Source: Halosolutus halophilus
Lineage (GTDB): Archaea > Halobacteriota > Halobacteria > Halobacteriales > Natrialbaceae
NCBI RefSeq assembly: GCF_022869805.1
Contig: NZ_CP094974.1
Coordinates: forward strand, 4,030,001 to 4,094,000
Direction: 5' to 3'
Length of the DNA stretch: 64,000 bases
Both the position numbers and the translations under genes were made by a program. Under the pieces are notes generated by a model. That model was not told the DNA's origin, made no database searches, and was given only the letters and a program-made list of their open reading frames with translations. This document shows, one piece after another, positions 43,666-53,293 of this stretch. Each line of letters opens with the position of its first letter. Within the stretch, counting starts at the first letter, position 1.

Positions 43666-45129
43666 TCAACGGTTCAGCGTGTGGATTGCGTGCCCGAGCG
43701 CGTTCTCGGCGGCCTCCATCACCGACTCCGACAGCGTCGGGTGAGTGTGGACCGTCGACGCGACGTCCTCGACGGTCGCGCCGAGTTCGATCGCGAGGCC
43801 GAGTTCGGCGATCAGTTCCGAGGCCTCGGGACCGACGATCTGGGCCCCGAGGACGTACCCCTCGGACTCGTCGGCGACGATCTTGACGAAGCCGTCGGTC
43901 TCGCCGGTCGTCAGCGCGCGGCCGCTGGCCCGGAACGGGAACGTCCCGACGATCGTCTCGAAGCCGGCCTCTTCGGCCTCGGACTCCGTCATCCCGACGG
44001 TGCCGATCTCGGGATCGGTGAAGATCGCGGCGGGCATCGCCTGATAGTCGATCGCCGCGGGTTCGCCGGCGATCACCTCCGCGGCGACCTGTCCCTCCAT
44101 GCTGCCCTTGTGGGCGAGCATCGGTTCGCCCGCGACGTCGCCGACCGCGAAGACGTGGTCGACGTTCGTTCGCGCGCGCGAATCGGTTTCGATGAAGCCC
44201 CGATCGTCGGTCTCGACGCCGACGGCGTCGAGGTCGAGCGTGTCCGAGACGGGTTCGCGGCCGACGGCGACGAGGACTTTCTCGGCGTCGAGGTCGAGCG
44301 CCTCCGCTTCGACGGCTTCCGCCTGGCCACCATCCGTCGCGGCCTGCTCGGCGGGCTCCGCTTCGACGCGGATGCCATCGCCGTGGTCGTACCACGTCGA
44401 GGCGGTGTAGCCGAAGTGGAACTCGATCCCGATATCGTTCGCCCGCTGTTTGACTGGTCGTTTGAGATCGTCGTCGTAGCCGGGCAGGATGCCGTCGAGC
44501 ATCTCGATGACCGTCACGTCGGTCCCGAGTTTGGCGAAGACGCTCGCCAGTTCCATCCCGATGTAGCCGGCACCGACGACGACCAGCGAGTCGGGGACCG
44601 AGTCGAGCGCGAGCGCCTGTTTCGAGTCGAGCACGGGTTCGTCGCCGTAGTCGAAGCCGGGAATCTCGATCGGGCGCGAACCGGTCGCGACGATCGCGTG
44701 TTCGAACTCGATGCTCTCCGAGCCCTGGCCCTCGCCGCTGTGGGAGATGCGGGCGGTGTTCTCGCCGTCGAACGTGGCCGTTCCCTCCAGCAGGTTGACG
44801 CCGTTTGCCTTGCAGAGCTTCTCGACCCCGCCCGTCAGCTGGTCGACGACGCCGTCTTTCCAGTCGACCATCTTCGCGAGGTCGACGGCGGGATCGGCGT
44901 GGATCCCCATCTCCTCGGCGTTGCCGGCCTCGTGGGCGACGTCGGTCGCGGTGATCAGCGCCTTCGAGGGGATACAGCCGTGGTTCAGACAGGTCCCGCC
45001 GTAGGCGTCCTTTTCGACGAGCGTTACGTCCAGATCGAGCTGTCCGGCGCGGATCGCGGCCACGTAGCCGGCGGGTCCGGCCCCGACGACCAGCACGTCC
45101 GTTCCGGTGGTAACGTCTCCGACGACCAT
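43666..45129 (-). CDS. lpdA: dihydrolipoyl dehydrogenase (E3)
   Basis: A 487-residue flavoprotein. It has an FAD-binding dinucleotide fold at the N terminus (DVLVVGAGPAGYVAAIRAGQL), the redox disulfide GGTCLNHGCIPSK, an NAD-binding fold (DSLVVVGAGYIGMELASVFAKLGTDVTVIE), and the C-terminal interface with HTHPTLSE, whose His-Glu pair acts as the base. It reoxidises the dihydrolipoyl arm of E2 with NAD. It is the last gene of the four-gene complex operon, 67 bases after E2. Confidence 0.95.
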   Translation of the reverse strand: MVVGDVTTGTDVLVVGAGPAGYVAAIRAGQLDLDVTLVEKDAYGGTCLNHGCIPSKALITATDVAHEAGNAEEMGIHADPAVDLAKMVDWKDGVVDQLTGGVEKLCKANGVNLLEGTATFDGENTARISHSGEGQGSESIEFEHAIVATGSRPIEIPGFDYGDEPVLDSKQALALDSVPDSLVVVGAGYIGMELASVFAKLGTDVTVIEMLDGILPGYDDDLKRPVKQRANDIGIEFHFGYTASTWYDHGDGIRVEAEPAEQAATDGGQAEAVEAEALDLDAEKVLVAVGREPVSDTLDLDAVGVETDDRGFIETDSRARTNVDHVFAVGDVAGEPMLAHKGSMEGQVAAEVIAGEPAAIDYQAMPAAIFTDPEIGTVGMTESEAEEAGFETIVGTFPFRASGRALTTGETDGFVKIVADESEGYVLGAQIVGPEASELIAELGLAIELGATVEDVASTVHTHPTLSESVMEAAENALGHAIHTLNR

Positions 45130-45196
45130 CAGTTCGCCCCCGCTCTCGTACTCTTCGTAGTCGTAGTCATATTCGTAGTCGTAGGTTGGTATTCGA

Positions 45197-46801
45197 TCAC
45201 TCGAGCAATAGCAGTTCGGGGTTCTCGAGGTACTCCATCACGGTGTTCGTAAACTGTGCGCCGACCGCGCCGTCGATCAGACGGTGATCGAACGACAGCG
45301 ACAGGGTCATCACCGATCGCGGTTCGATCGACTCCGTCCCGTCCTCGTCGGTCACCACGCGCGGTTTGCGCTTGATCTCGCCGATCGCGAGGATGCCCGA
45401 TTCGGGATAGTTCAGGATCGGCGTGGCGTACTCGCCGCCGATCCCGCCGACGTTCGTGATCGTGAACGTCGATCCCTGCAGTTCGCCGGGGCTGATCGAT
45501 CGCTCGCGGGCCTTCGTGACGAGTTCGTTCATCTCCGAGGACAGTTGCAACAGGCCCTTCCGATCGGCGTCCTCGAGGACCGGCACCATCAGTCCGACGT
45601 CGGTCGCGGTGGCGACCCCGATGTTGTAGTAGTCGCGGTAGACGACCTCCTCGTTCTCGTCGTCGATGACCGCGTTCATCTCGGGGTACTCCTTCAGCGC
45701 CGCGACGACGGCCTTCATGATGAAGGGCATGTAGGTCAGCCGGATGCCCTGGTCCTCGGCGCGGGACTTGAGCCGATCGCGAGCCTCGACGAGGGCCGTC
45801 ACGTCGACCTCGTCGTGGTGGGTGACGTGGGGCGCGGTGTACTTCGACTCGACCATCGCGTCCGCGATCGTCTTGCGGACGCCGCGGAACGGTTCGCGCC
45901 GTTCGCGCTCGCCGGGTGCGAACTCCGTTCCTTTCTCGGCTTCGCCGACCGGTTCGCCGGCCTCGATCACCTCCCGATCCGCTTCTTGGGCCTGCCGCTG
46001 TGCCTCGGCGTACTCCCGGACCGCGTCGGGCGTGACGAACGCCTCGCCGTCGCGTTCCTCGTCCGTCGGGACGGCGTCGATGTCGACGCCCTCCTCCTCG
46101 GCGAGTCGACGAGTCGCGGGCGCTGCGAGCGTTCTGTCCCGATCGGCCGACTCGACCGATGTCGACCGGGCCTGGATCTGCTGACCGCCACCCGCAGTCC
46201 CGGTCGCTGCACCGCCGGACTCCGCCGTGGACGCGTCGGCGGTCGGTTCGGGTTCGGCCGTCGCGGCGGCTCCCGACTCGTCGGTCTCCGCGTCGGCCTC
46301 GACTGCCCCGCCGCTCGCTGCAGCCTCGACGTCCGCCGCGGTGATCCGACCGCCGGGACCGCTCCCCTCGATCGTCGAGAGGTCGATCCCCTCCTCGCGG
46401 GCCATCCGGCGCACGCGCGGGGGAGCGAAGACGCGATCGTCCGGCGTCTCGACCTCGCCGGTCTCGGTCCCGGTCGCGCCGGGATCGCCGGCGGGTTCGC
46501 CTTCGTCGGCGACCTCGGCTTCCTCGTCGGCGGCAGGTTCGGCCGCGGCTTCGGCCGCCTCGCCCGCCACGTCGAACGTGATGAACACCTCGCCGACGGG
46601 GATCACGTCGCCCTCCTCGTAGTGCAGTTCCCGCACGGCCCCGTTTACTGGCGCGGGTACCTCCACGAGGGCCTTGTCGGTCTCGACCTCGGCGACCGGC
46701 TGATCCTCGCTGACCTCGTCGCCCGGCGCGACGAGCCACGAGACCAGTTCGCCCTCGGCGACCCCCTCGCCGACGTCGGGGAGTTTGAACTCGCGAACCA
46801 T
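45197..46801 (-). CDS. dihydrolipoamide acyltransferase (E2) with two E3-binding-like domains
   Basis: A 534-residue core subunit. Residues 1-78 are a lipoyl domain with the modified Lys43 (ETDKALVEV). Residues 122-160 are a peripheral subunit-binding domain (FAPPRVRRMAREEGIDLSTIEGSGPGGRI). Residues 223-265 form a second, degenerate one (LAAPATRRLAEEEGVDIDAVPT) lacking the usual GxGGRI. The catalytic domain ends with SFDHRLIDGA (His506, Asp510). Acidic linkers join the domains. It transfers the acyl group to CoA. It lies one base after the E1 beta stop. The substrate (pyruvate, branched-chain or other 2-oxoacid) cannot be set from sequence. Confidence 0.93.
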   Translation of the reverse strand: MVREFKLPDVGEGVAEGELVSWLVAPGDEVSEDQPVAEVETDKALVEVPAPVNGAVRELHYEEGDVIPVGEVFITFDVAGEAAEAAAEPAADEEAEVADEGEPAGDPGATGTETGEVETPDDRVFAPPRVRRMAREEGIDLSTIEGSGPGGRITAADVEAAASGGAVEADAETDESGAAATAEPEPTADASTAESGGAATGTAGGGQQIQARSTSVESADRDRTLAAPATRRLAEEEGVDIDAVPTDEERDGEAFVTPDAVREYAEAQRQAQEADREVIEAGEPVGEAEKGTEFAPGERERREPFRGVRKTIADAMVESKYTAPHVTHHDEVDVTALVEARDRLKSRAEDQGIRLTYMPFIMKAVVAALKEYPEMNAVIDDENEEVVYRDYYNIGVATATDVGLMVPVLEDADRKGLLQLSSEMNELVTKARERSISPGELQGSTFTITNVGGIGGEYATPILNYPESGILAIGEIKRKPRVVTDEDGTESIEPRSVMTLSLSFDHRLIDGAVGAQFTNTVMEYLENPELLLLE

Positions 46802-46802
46802 G

Positions 46803-47789
46803 TTAGAACTCCACGGCGTTCCGGATGCCGTCCTCGACCCGTGCGGCCTCGGGCAGGTAGTAGTCCTCGAGCGCGTACAGCGGGAACGGCGTGTCGAAGC
46901 CGGTAATGCGCTCGATCGGCGCTTCCTGGTAGAGCAGGGCCTTCTCCTGGATCGTCGCGGTGATCTCCCCGGCCAGCCCGCCCGTCTTCGGGGCCTCGTG
47001 GACGACCGCGGCGCGACCGGTCTTCTTGAACGACTCGACGATGGTGTCCTCGTCCAGGGGCGACAGGGTTCGCAGGTCGACGACCTCGACGTCGATCTCG
47101 CCCTCGAGGTTCTCCGCCGCCTCGAGGGTCGGCCGGGTCATCGCACCCCACGTGAACACCGAGATGTCCGAGCCCTCGCGGCGAACCGCCGCCTCGCCGA
47201 GCGGCACCTCGTACGGTTCGTCCGGGACCTCCTCGCGGAAGGCGCGGTAGATGAGCTTCGGTTCGAGGAAGACCACCGGGTCCGGCGATCGGATCGCGCT
47301 CGTCAGCAGCCCCTTCGTGTCGTACGGCGTCGAGGGGATGACGACCTTGAGCCCGGGCTGGTGGACGAACATCGCCTCCGTCGACTCGGAGTGGTGTTCG
47401 GGCGCGCGGATCCCGCCGCCGTAGGGGGCCCGGACGACCAGCGGACACGTGTATCGCCCGCGCGAGCGCGTTCGCAGGCGCGCGGCGTGGGAGACGATCT
47501 GGTCGAACGCCGGGTAGATAAAGCCCAGGAACTGGATCTCGGGCACCGGCCGCATCCCGTAGGCGGCCATTCCGATCGCGGTCCCGACGATACCCGACTC
47601 GGCGAGGGGCGTGTCGATCACGCGGTTCTCGCCGAACTCGTCGTACAGCCCCTCCGTCGCGCGGAAGACGCCGCCGTTCTTCCCGACGTCCTCGCCCATG
47701 ACGACGACGTCGTCGTCGCGTTCCATCTCGCTGTGCAATCCGTCGCGTACCGCCTGTACCAGGGTGAGATTTTCCGATTCTGCAGCCAT
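46803..47789 (-). CDS. 2-oxoacid dehydrogenase E1 beta subunit
   Basis: A 328-residue transketolase-like subunit (VQAVRDGLHSEMERDDDVVVMGEDVGKNGGVFRATEGL, GMAAYGMRPVPEIQFLGFIYPAFDQIVS, DTKGLLTSAIRSPDPVVFLEPKLIYR). These are typical E1 beta segments that complete the thiamine diphosphate site with E1 alpha. It sits between E1 alpha and E2 with almost no spacing. It decarboxylates the oxoacid and loads the lipoyl arm of E2. Confidence 0.94.
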   Translation of the reverse strand: MAAESENLTLVQAVRDGLHSEMERDDDVVVMGEDVGKNGGVFRATEGLYDEFGENRVIDTPLAESGIVGTAIGMAAYGMRPVPEIQFLGFIYPAFDQIVSHAARLRTRSRGRYTCPLVVRAPYGGGIRAPEHHSESTEAMFVHQPGLKVVIPSTPYDTKGLLTSAIRSPDPVVFLEPKLIYRAFREEVPDEPYEVPLGEAAVRREGSDISVFTWGAMTRPTLEAAENLEGEIDVEVVDLRTLSPLDEDTIVESFKKTGRAAVVHEAPKTGGLAGEITATIQEKALLYQEAPIERITGFDTPFPLYALEDYYLPEAARVEDGIRNAVEF

Positions 47790-47790
47790 G

Positions 47791-48921
47791 TTAGCCCTCC
47801 AGTAACGCGTCGTCGCCGTGGCGTTCGCGTACCGATTCGAACCATTCGAGCTGTTCCTGTAATCGTTTGGGCATGCCGTCGTAGACGTGCGCGAAGATTT
47901 CTTCGGGGTCGGGGCGTTCGACGGACTCCGCCTCGTCGATCGCCGCGGCGACCTCGTCGCTGATCCGCTCCTCGATCGCGTCGACGCGTTCGTCGTCCAG
48001 CAGCCCGTGGTTCCGCAGGAACATCTCCATCCGCGGGATCGGATCCTTCTGCTTCCAGCGTTCGACCTCCTCGTCGTCGCGGTAGACGGAGGGGTCGTCC
48101 GCCGTCGTGTGCGCGCCGAAGCGGTACTGGACGGCCTCGATCAGCGTCGGCCGGGTCGCACTCCCGGGAGACTCGTCCTCGACCGCGTCCGGATTCTTGG
48201 CCTTCTTGACGGCGTCGCGGGTGACCTTGTACACCGCGAGCGGATCCATCCCGTCGACCTGGACGCCCTCGAACCCGTAGGCGGTCGCCTTCTGGGCGAT
48301 CGTCTCGCTGGCCGTCTGGCGTTCGCGGGGCACCGAGATGGCCCACTGGTTGTTGTTACAGAAGAACACGTTCGGCGTGTCGAAGACGCCCGCGAAGTTC
48401 AGCCCCTCGTGGAAGTCACCTTCCGAGGTCGCGCCGTCGCCGAAGTAACAGATGAACGCCTTCTCTTCGTCCCGGAGTTTCGAGGCCCAGGCCGTACCCG
48501 TGGCGTGGGGGATCTGGGTCGCGATCGGGACGGCGACGGTGAAGATGTTGGCGTCCGGGGGGATCTGGTTACCCTGCTCGTGGCCCATCCAGTACAGCAG
48601 GGTGCGTTTGAGCGACATGCCGCGAACGAGCGAGACGCCGTGCTCGCGGTAACTGGGGAAGAGCCAGTCCTCCTGATCCAGCGCGTGGGCGCTTCCGATC
48701 TGGGACCCTTCCTGACCCGACAGCGGCGGATACGTTCCCATCCGGCCCTGTCGCTGGAGGCTGACCGCTCGTTCGTCGAAGTGTCGCGCCAGGCGCATCT
48801 GCTCGTACATTTCGACGAGTTCGTCGTCGGCCAGTTCCGGCACGTCGGCACCTTCGAGGACTCGACCGGTGTCGTCGAGGATCTGTACTCGCTCTCGGGG
48901 GTCGCGCTGTATCGTACTCAC
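47791..48921 (-). CDS. 2-oxoacid dehydrogenase E1 alpha subunit
   Basis: A 376-residue thiamine diphosphate enzyme. The cofactor motif is [37 protein letters not shown]. Other family segments are [31 protein letters not shown] and [15 protein letters not shown] start at GTG 48921 ([14 protein letters not shown]); the frame is open to 49128 but the additional part is Cys/Arg-rich and unlike the family. It is the first gene of the E1alpha-E1beta-E2-E3 operon. Confidence 0.94.
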   Translation of the reverse strand: MSTIQRDPRERVQILDDTGRVLEGADVPELADDELVEMYEQMRLARHFDERAVSLQRQGRMGTYPPLSGQEGSQIGSAHALDQEDWLFPSYREHGVSLVRGMSLKRTLLYWMGHEQGNQIPPDANIFTVAVPIATQIPHATGTAWASKLRDEEKAFICYFGDGATSEGDFHEGLNFAGVFDTPNVFFCNNNQWAISVPRERQTASETIAQKATAYGFEGVQVDGMDPLAVYKVTRDAVKKAKNPDAVEDESPGSATRPTLIEAVQYRFGAHTTADDPSVYRDDEEVERWKQKDPIPRMEMFLRNHGLLDDERVDAIEERISDEVAAAIDEAESVERPDPEEIFAHVYDGMPKRLQEQLEWFESVRERHGDDALLEG

Positions 48922-49319
48922 GGGTTTACCCACCTGCGCATACCCAAACGAATTATCGCTCGCGTTAAAGGATTTTCGTAAATAGTTTACTATCAAAGAG
49001 ATTCTTGCGACGCATACCGGGAGGTGTCCGGTGATCCGACCTCGAATCGATCGTTCGTCAGGAATCGAGGGCACCGGACGCGAGTTCTCGAAATGTTTGT
49101 GAACTAATTGTCGGAATAGTGGACGCACGGTCGCTCACCGCGGGAGTACGGATCCACAACACCGACGGAATCGTCAGCCGACGTGTGGATACGAGGGCTT
49201 ACTCGCGGCCGATCGAGCGGATAACCAGCCGTTACGCCCCCGTCACCGCGTTTCGTGTCCGTGGAAACGAGTCGACTCTCGGGAGGCGCTGGGTCGAGAA
49301 GACGGAGCCCTGTATCGGT
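48922..49319. promoter_or_regulatory. operon promoter region
   Basis: This 398-base gap holds the promoter of the oxoacid dehydrogenase operon. On the minus strand AT-rich boxes (CTATTTACGAAAAT and CCTTTAACG, about 48965-48990) lie 45-70 bases before the GTG start, and GGTGGG lies just before it. No gene is visible in the rest. Confidence 0.45.
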
Positions 49320-49934
49320 CTAACTCGGGTTCCGTGCGAACAGTATCTCCGCCGCGTGTCGGTGCGGTTCGTCACCCGAATCGTCGTCAAAAACGAAAGT
49401 TTCGACTCGCACGATCTCCCACTCCTCGTAATATTCCGCCAACTCCCCCTGGGCGTAGAAGTGCTCGTTTTCCGTCCAGTCCGGCGGCGTCGGAACCTCG
49501 GGGTGGTCAACGAACGCGAACATCGCGTGAATCCCGTCGGCAGTCGTCTCGTTTTTGAATCGGTCGAACTGGCGTTCGCGATTCTCGGGACGAATATACT
49601 GGATCGCCCCGGTCGAGTAGACCACGTCGACCGAGTCGGGGAGGGTGGCGTCGTTTGCATCGGCCTCGATCGTGCTGAGCGTCACCCCCCGACTCTCGGC
49701 GAGTCGCTCCGCCTTGGCCAGTCCGTTCGGTGAAACGTCCATCGCATACACGTTCCACCCCTGTTCGGCGAAAAACACCGCATCTCGTCCCTCTCCGGCC
49801 CCGATATCGATCGCCGTGAGCGTGTCTTCCGCGTCCGGTGCGGCTTCGACCGTTTCCCTGGCCAGTTCGTTCGGTTTCGTCCCCCAGTAGTACTCCTCAC
49901 GACCGTACACGCGCTCTCGCTCATCGTATCGCAT
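49320..49934 (-). CDS. SAM-dependent methyltransferase
   Basis: A 204-residue class I methyltransferase. Motif I is AIDIGAGEGRDAVFFAEQGWNVYAMDVS (about 41-68), followed by ADANDATLPDSVDVVYSTGAIQYI. A TehB-like size and layout is seen; the substrate is unknown. It reads on the minus strand between lipA and the oxoacid dehydrogenase operon with its own spacing, so co-regulation is not evident. Confidence 0.85.
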   Translation of the reverse strand: MRYDERERVYGREEYYWGTKPNELARETVEAAPDAEDTLTAIDIGAGEGRDAVFFAEQGWNVYAMDVSPNGLAKAERLAESRGVTLSTIEADANDATLPDSVDVVYSTGAIQYIRPENRERQFDRFKNETTADGIHAMFAFVDHPEVPTPPDWTENEHFYAQGELAEYYEEWEIVRVETFVFDDDSGDEPHRHAAEILFARNPS

Positions 49935-50107
49935 TATCCGACTTAGATCGTCCGTACAGTTGTGAGAAGCGATCGGTTCCGATCGCTACCGAACGGCTGT
50001 TGTACGCCCCGCACTGGAACCGAACGTCGACGGCGCCCCGAAACGAGACCCGCAGGGAACGTCTGCAGTCGCGGCGTTCGATCAACGACGGTGACAGGGT
50101 CGATTCG

Positions 50108-51058
50108 TCACTCGAGCGCCGCCGTCCGCGCCCCTCGCCGCGCCTCGTCGACCGATTTCCCCTCGCGCAGAACGGCGTCGACGAACAGTTCGCCCGCCTT
50201 GTACGACGATCGGACCATCGGGCCGCTCGCACAGTACAGGAACCCTAGCTCCTCCTCGGCGACCCGTCGCCACGTCTCGTACTTGTCCGGGTGGTCGTAG
50301 CGCTGCACCTCGAGGTGGCTTCGCGACGGGCGGAGGTACTGGCCGAGCGTGACGATGTCGACCCCTCGCTCGCGACAATCCGCGAGCGTCTGGTAGATCT
50401 CGTGGTCGTACTCGCCGTGGCCGAGCATGATGGAGGTCTTGGTGTAGGTGTCCGATTCGCGATCGACCTGCTCTAACACCGACAACGACTGCTCGTAGCC
50501 CGCGCGTCGATCGCGGACGGGGAACTGCAACCGCTCGACGGTCTCGACGTTGTGTGCGATCACGTCCGGATCGGCCTCGATGATCTTCCGCACGAGGCGC
50601 TCCTCGCCCTGGAAGTCCGGAATGAGGACTTCCACGAGGATCCCGGGGTGACGGTCCTTGATCTCCCGAATCGTCTCCGCGAAGTGACCCGCACCCTGGT
50701 CGGGCAGGTCGTCCCGATCGACGCTCGTCAGGACCACGTAGTCGAGACCGATCTCGGCGATGGCCGCGGCGACGTTCTCGGGTTCGTCGGGATCGAGCGG
50801 TTCCATGCCACCGGTCTCGACGTCACAGAAGTTACAGGCGCGCGAACAGCGATCGCCCATCAGCATGAACGTGGCCGTCCCGCCTTCGCCGTTGCCGGTC
50901 CCTGCTCCGCCCGACCAGCACTCGCCGAGGTTCGGACAGTTCGCCTCCTCGCAGACGGTGTGGAGGTTCCGCTCCCGGAGCGTTTCGCGGATGTCGGTGA
51001 ACTCCCGCCCCGACGGCGGCCGCATCTTCAGCCAGTCGGGCTTGCGAGCGGTGCTCAT
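50108..51058 (-). CDS. lipA: lipoyl synthase
   Basis: A 316-residue radical-SAM enzyme. The auxiliary iron-sulfur cluster motif is C36-x4-C41-x5-C47 (CEEANCPNLGEC), and the radical-SAM cluster is C71-x3-C75-x2-C78 (CSRACNFC). The C-terminal RSSYKAGE supplies the cluster Ser ligand. It inserts sulfur at C6 and C8 of the octanoyl group on E2, consistent with its location close to the E2 operon. The chosen start is MSTARKPDWLK. It shares an AT-rich divergent promoter region with the MATE gene. Confidence 0.96.
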   Translation of the reverse strand: MSTARKPDWLKMRPPSGREFTDIRETLRERNLHTVCEEANCPNLGECWSGGAGTGNGEGGTATFMLMGDRCSRACNFCDVETGGMEPLDPDEPENVAAAIAEIGLDYVVLTSVDRDDLPDQGAGHFAETIREIKDRHPGILVEVLIPDFQGEERLVRKIIEADPDVIAHNVETVERLQFPVRDRRAGYEQSLSVLEQVDRESDTYTKTSIMLGHGEYDHEIYQTLADCRERGVDIVTLGQYLRPSRSHLEVQRYDHPDKYETWRRVAEEELGFLYCASGPMVRSSYKAGELFVDAVLREGKSVDEARRGARTAALE

Positions 51059-51169
51059 ACCGGTACGTGGCGGCCACGGAAGAAAAACCGTTGTGGTCGC
51101 GGGCCCGTTCCTGAACAGATCAAACAATAAAAATATTTATTTTACGCATTATTCTTCAGTCCGAAGAGA

Positions 51170-52588
51170 ATGTTCGATCTCGATCGCGACGAGATCACGA
51201 GCGGGCCCATTCCGAAGACGCTCGTGATCCTGGCCGTCCCGTTGCTCGTACAGAACCTCGTCCAGGTCCTCCAGCAGGTGATCGACACGCTCTGGCTCGG
51301 TCGCCACAGCCTGGAGGGGGTCGCCGCGGTCGGGGTGACGTTCCCGGTCGTGGGACTGGTGGCCGCGGTGGCCGTCGGCGCCGGCGTCGGCACCCAGGTC
51401 CTCGTCTCCCAGCGAGTCGGCGCCGACGAACTCGCACTCGGCCGGCGGGCCGCGGTCAACGGCGCCGTCGTCGGCCTCGTCGGCGGCTCGATCGTCGGCC
51501 TCGCGGTCGGGCTGCTCGCAGGACGGATCGTCGGCGTCTTCGGGGCGTCCGCGGTCGTCACCGAGTACGCGACCGCCTACCTCGCGACGTTCGCGCTCGC
51601 GGTCCCCGTGTTGAGCGCGAGCGAGGCGATCGAGTCGAGTTTCATCGGCTGGGGCGACACCCGGGCGGCCCTGTACATCAACGCCCTGGCGATCGCGGTG
51701 AATCTCGTACTCGATCCGTTCCTGATCTTCGGCTGGTGGAAGTTCCCCGAACTCGGCGTCGCTGGAGCCGCGCTGGCGACGGGGATCGGCTACGGCGTCG
51801 GCGTCGCGCTCGGGATCGGCATGGCGCTGCGCGGCCGCGGCGGATTCGTCGTCTCGCGGACGGACTTCGAACTCCATCCCGGTGACTGTCGCGAAATCGT
51901 CGACGTCGGTTGGCCGACCGCCGGCCAGTACGTCTCGAGCCAGTCGGCGCGCGTCGGGATGGTCTGGCTGGTCGCTCTCGTCGGGGGCGCGACGGGCCTC
52001 GCCGCGTACACGATCGGGGCTCGCGTCGCGACCGTCTCGTTCGTCCCGGCGATCGGGCTCCAGCAGGCCGCCCAGAGCATGATCGGTCAGAACCTCGGGG
52101 CGGAATACCCCGCCCGGGCCCGGCGAACGACGTGGACCGGCGTCGCCATCGCGAGCGGGGCGCTCACGGTCGTCGGCGCGATCCAGTGGGCGATCCCCGG
52201 CGCGCTGTCGGCCGCGTTCGTCCCCGACGCGACGGCGGCGGAACTCGCGGTCGCCGCGGAGTACCTGCGGATCCTCGCGTACGGCTACTGGGCGATCGGC
52301 GCGACGTACCTCCTGCAGGCGGGATTCAACGGGGCGCGGCGGACGCGGACGAGTCTGATCGCCACGCTGTTGCAGTACTGGCTCGTCCGGATTCCGGTCG
52401 CCGCGGGCGCGGCGTTCCTCCTGAGCATGGGCGTGACCGGCGTCTTCTGGGGCGTCACCGTCTCGAACGTCGTCGCCGCGATCGGCCTCGGGGGCTACTA
52501 CTGGTTCGAGACGACGGCCGGGATGAACGAGCGCGCCGCGGAGACCGCGGCCGCAGAGGGCGCGGGGAGAGCCGAAGCCGCGGACTGA
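51170..52588 (+). CDS. MATE family multidrug/cation exporter
   Basis: A 472-residue membrane protein with about twelve helices. It begins FDLDRDEITSGPIPKTLVILAVPLLVQNLVQVLQQVIDTLWLG, the typical MATE N terminus, and has family repeats such as VGVTFPVVGLVAAVAVGAGVGTQVLVSQRVGA and AAQSMIGQNLGAEYPARARRT in the second half. It exports drugs or metabolites using an ion gradient; the substrate is unknown. A TATA-like box (TATTTATTTTACG) lies about 30 bases before the ATG. Confidence 0.93.
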   Translation: MFDLDRDEITSGPIPKTLVILAVPLLVQNLVQVLQQVIDTLWLGRHSLEGVAAVGVTFPVVGLVAAVAVGAGVGTQVLVSQRVGADELALGRRAAVNGAVVGLVGGSIVGLAVGLLAGRIVGVFGASAVVTEYATAYLATFALAVPVLSASEAIESSFIGWGDTRAALYINALAIAVNLVLDPFLIFGWWKFPELGVAGAALATGIGYGVGVALGIGMALRGRGGFVVSRTDFELHPGDCREIVDVGWPTAGQYVSSQSARVGMVWLVALVGGATGLAAYTIGARVATVSFVPAIGLQQAAQSMIGQNLGAEYPARARRTTWTGVAIASGALTVVGAIQWAIPGALSAAFVPDATAAELAVAAEYLRILAYGYWAIGATYLLQAGFNGARRTRTSLIATLLQYWLVRIPVAAGAAFLLSMGVTGVFWGVTVSNVVAAIGLGGYYWFETTAGMNERAAETAAAEGAGRAEAAD

Positions 52589-52687
52589 CCCATCGTCCGA
52601 TCGTCTGCTCGTCCACTCGCCCGCCCGATCGTCGGTAACTGACGCGCTGCAACAGTTTTACGGCGACGAACGGAATAGCAGGGGGTT

Positions 52688-53206
52688 ATGGCCCCGGTGA
52701 CGTCGGACTGGCTTCACCTCTCGGACGACGAGGAGGTGGTCTGGGAACGCCGGCCGCACCCGATCGCGATGGGGACCGGCCTGCCGATCGGGGTCGGACT
52801 CGCGGTGCTCGGATTTCTCCTGGTCGGCTGGGGCGCGGTCGACGGGATCGACCTCCTGACCCTGTTCGGCGTGCTCCTCGTGCTTGTCGGCACCGCGCTG
52901 GTCTTCGCTCGCTATCTCGTCTGGACGAACACGCGCTACGTCATCACGTCCGACGAACTGTACAAGAAACGCGGCGTCGTCTCGCGCGACGTCACCCAGT
53001 TTCGCCTCGATCGGGTCCAGAACACCAGCCTCCAGCAGCCCCCGATCGGTCGCCTGCTGGGCTACGGCGACCTGACGGTCTACACCGCCGGCTCCGGCGA
53101 ACCGGAGTTGACGTTCGAACGGGTCCCGGATCCCGATCGGGCCGCGAGCCATCTCAACGAGCAACTCGGCCAGCCGCCGGCGGACAGGGATTACACGGCC
53201 GTCTGA
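52688..53206 (+). CDS. bacterial-type PH domain membrane protein
   Basis: A 172-residue protein with two adjacent transmembrane helices (MGTGLPIGVGLAVLGFLLVGW and LLTLFGVLLVLVGTALVFARYLVW), then a bPH2 domain: TNTRYVITSDELYKKRGVVSRDVTQFRLDRVQNTSLQQPPIGRLLGYGDLTVYTAG. Such YdbS-like proteins are membrane-bound with unknown function. It follows the MATE gene after about 100 bases. Confidence 0.88.
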   Translation: MAPVTSDWLHLSDDEEVVWERRPHPIAMGTGLPIGVGLAVLGFLLVGWGAVDGIDLLTLFGVLLVLVGTALVFARYLVWTNTRYVITSDELYKKRGVVSRDVTQFRLDRVQNTSLQQPPIGRLLGYGDLTVYTAGSGEPELTFERVPDPDRAASHLNEQLGQPPADRDYTAV

Positions 53207-53293
53207 TTTCGATCCCCGATCCGGAATCCCGCACCGATCGCCCGATCGAGAACACAAGATCCATTGCAGCCAGTATGGTCCGTACCCGACACG

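Noticed and set aside
43681-46906. Long plus-strand frames opposite the E3 and E2 genes
   Set aside because: Antisense to clearly identified enzymes; no family pattern.
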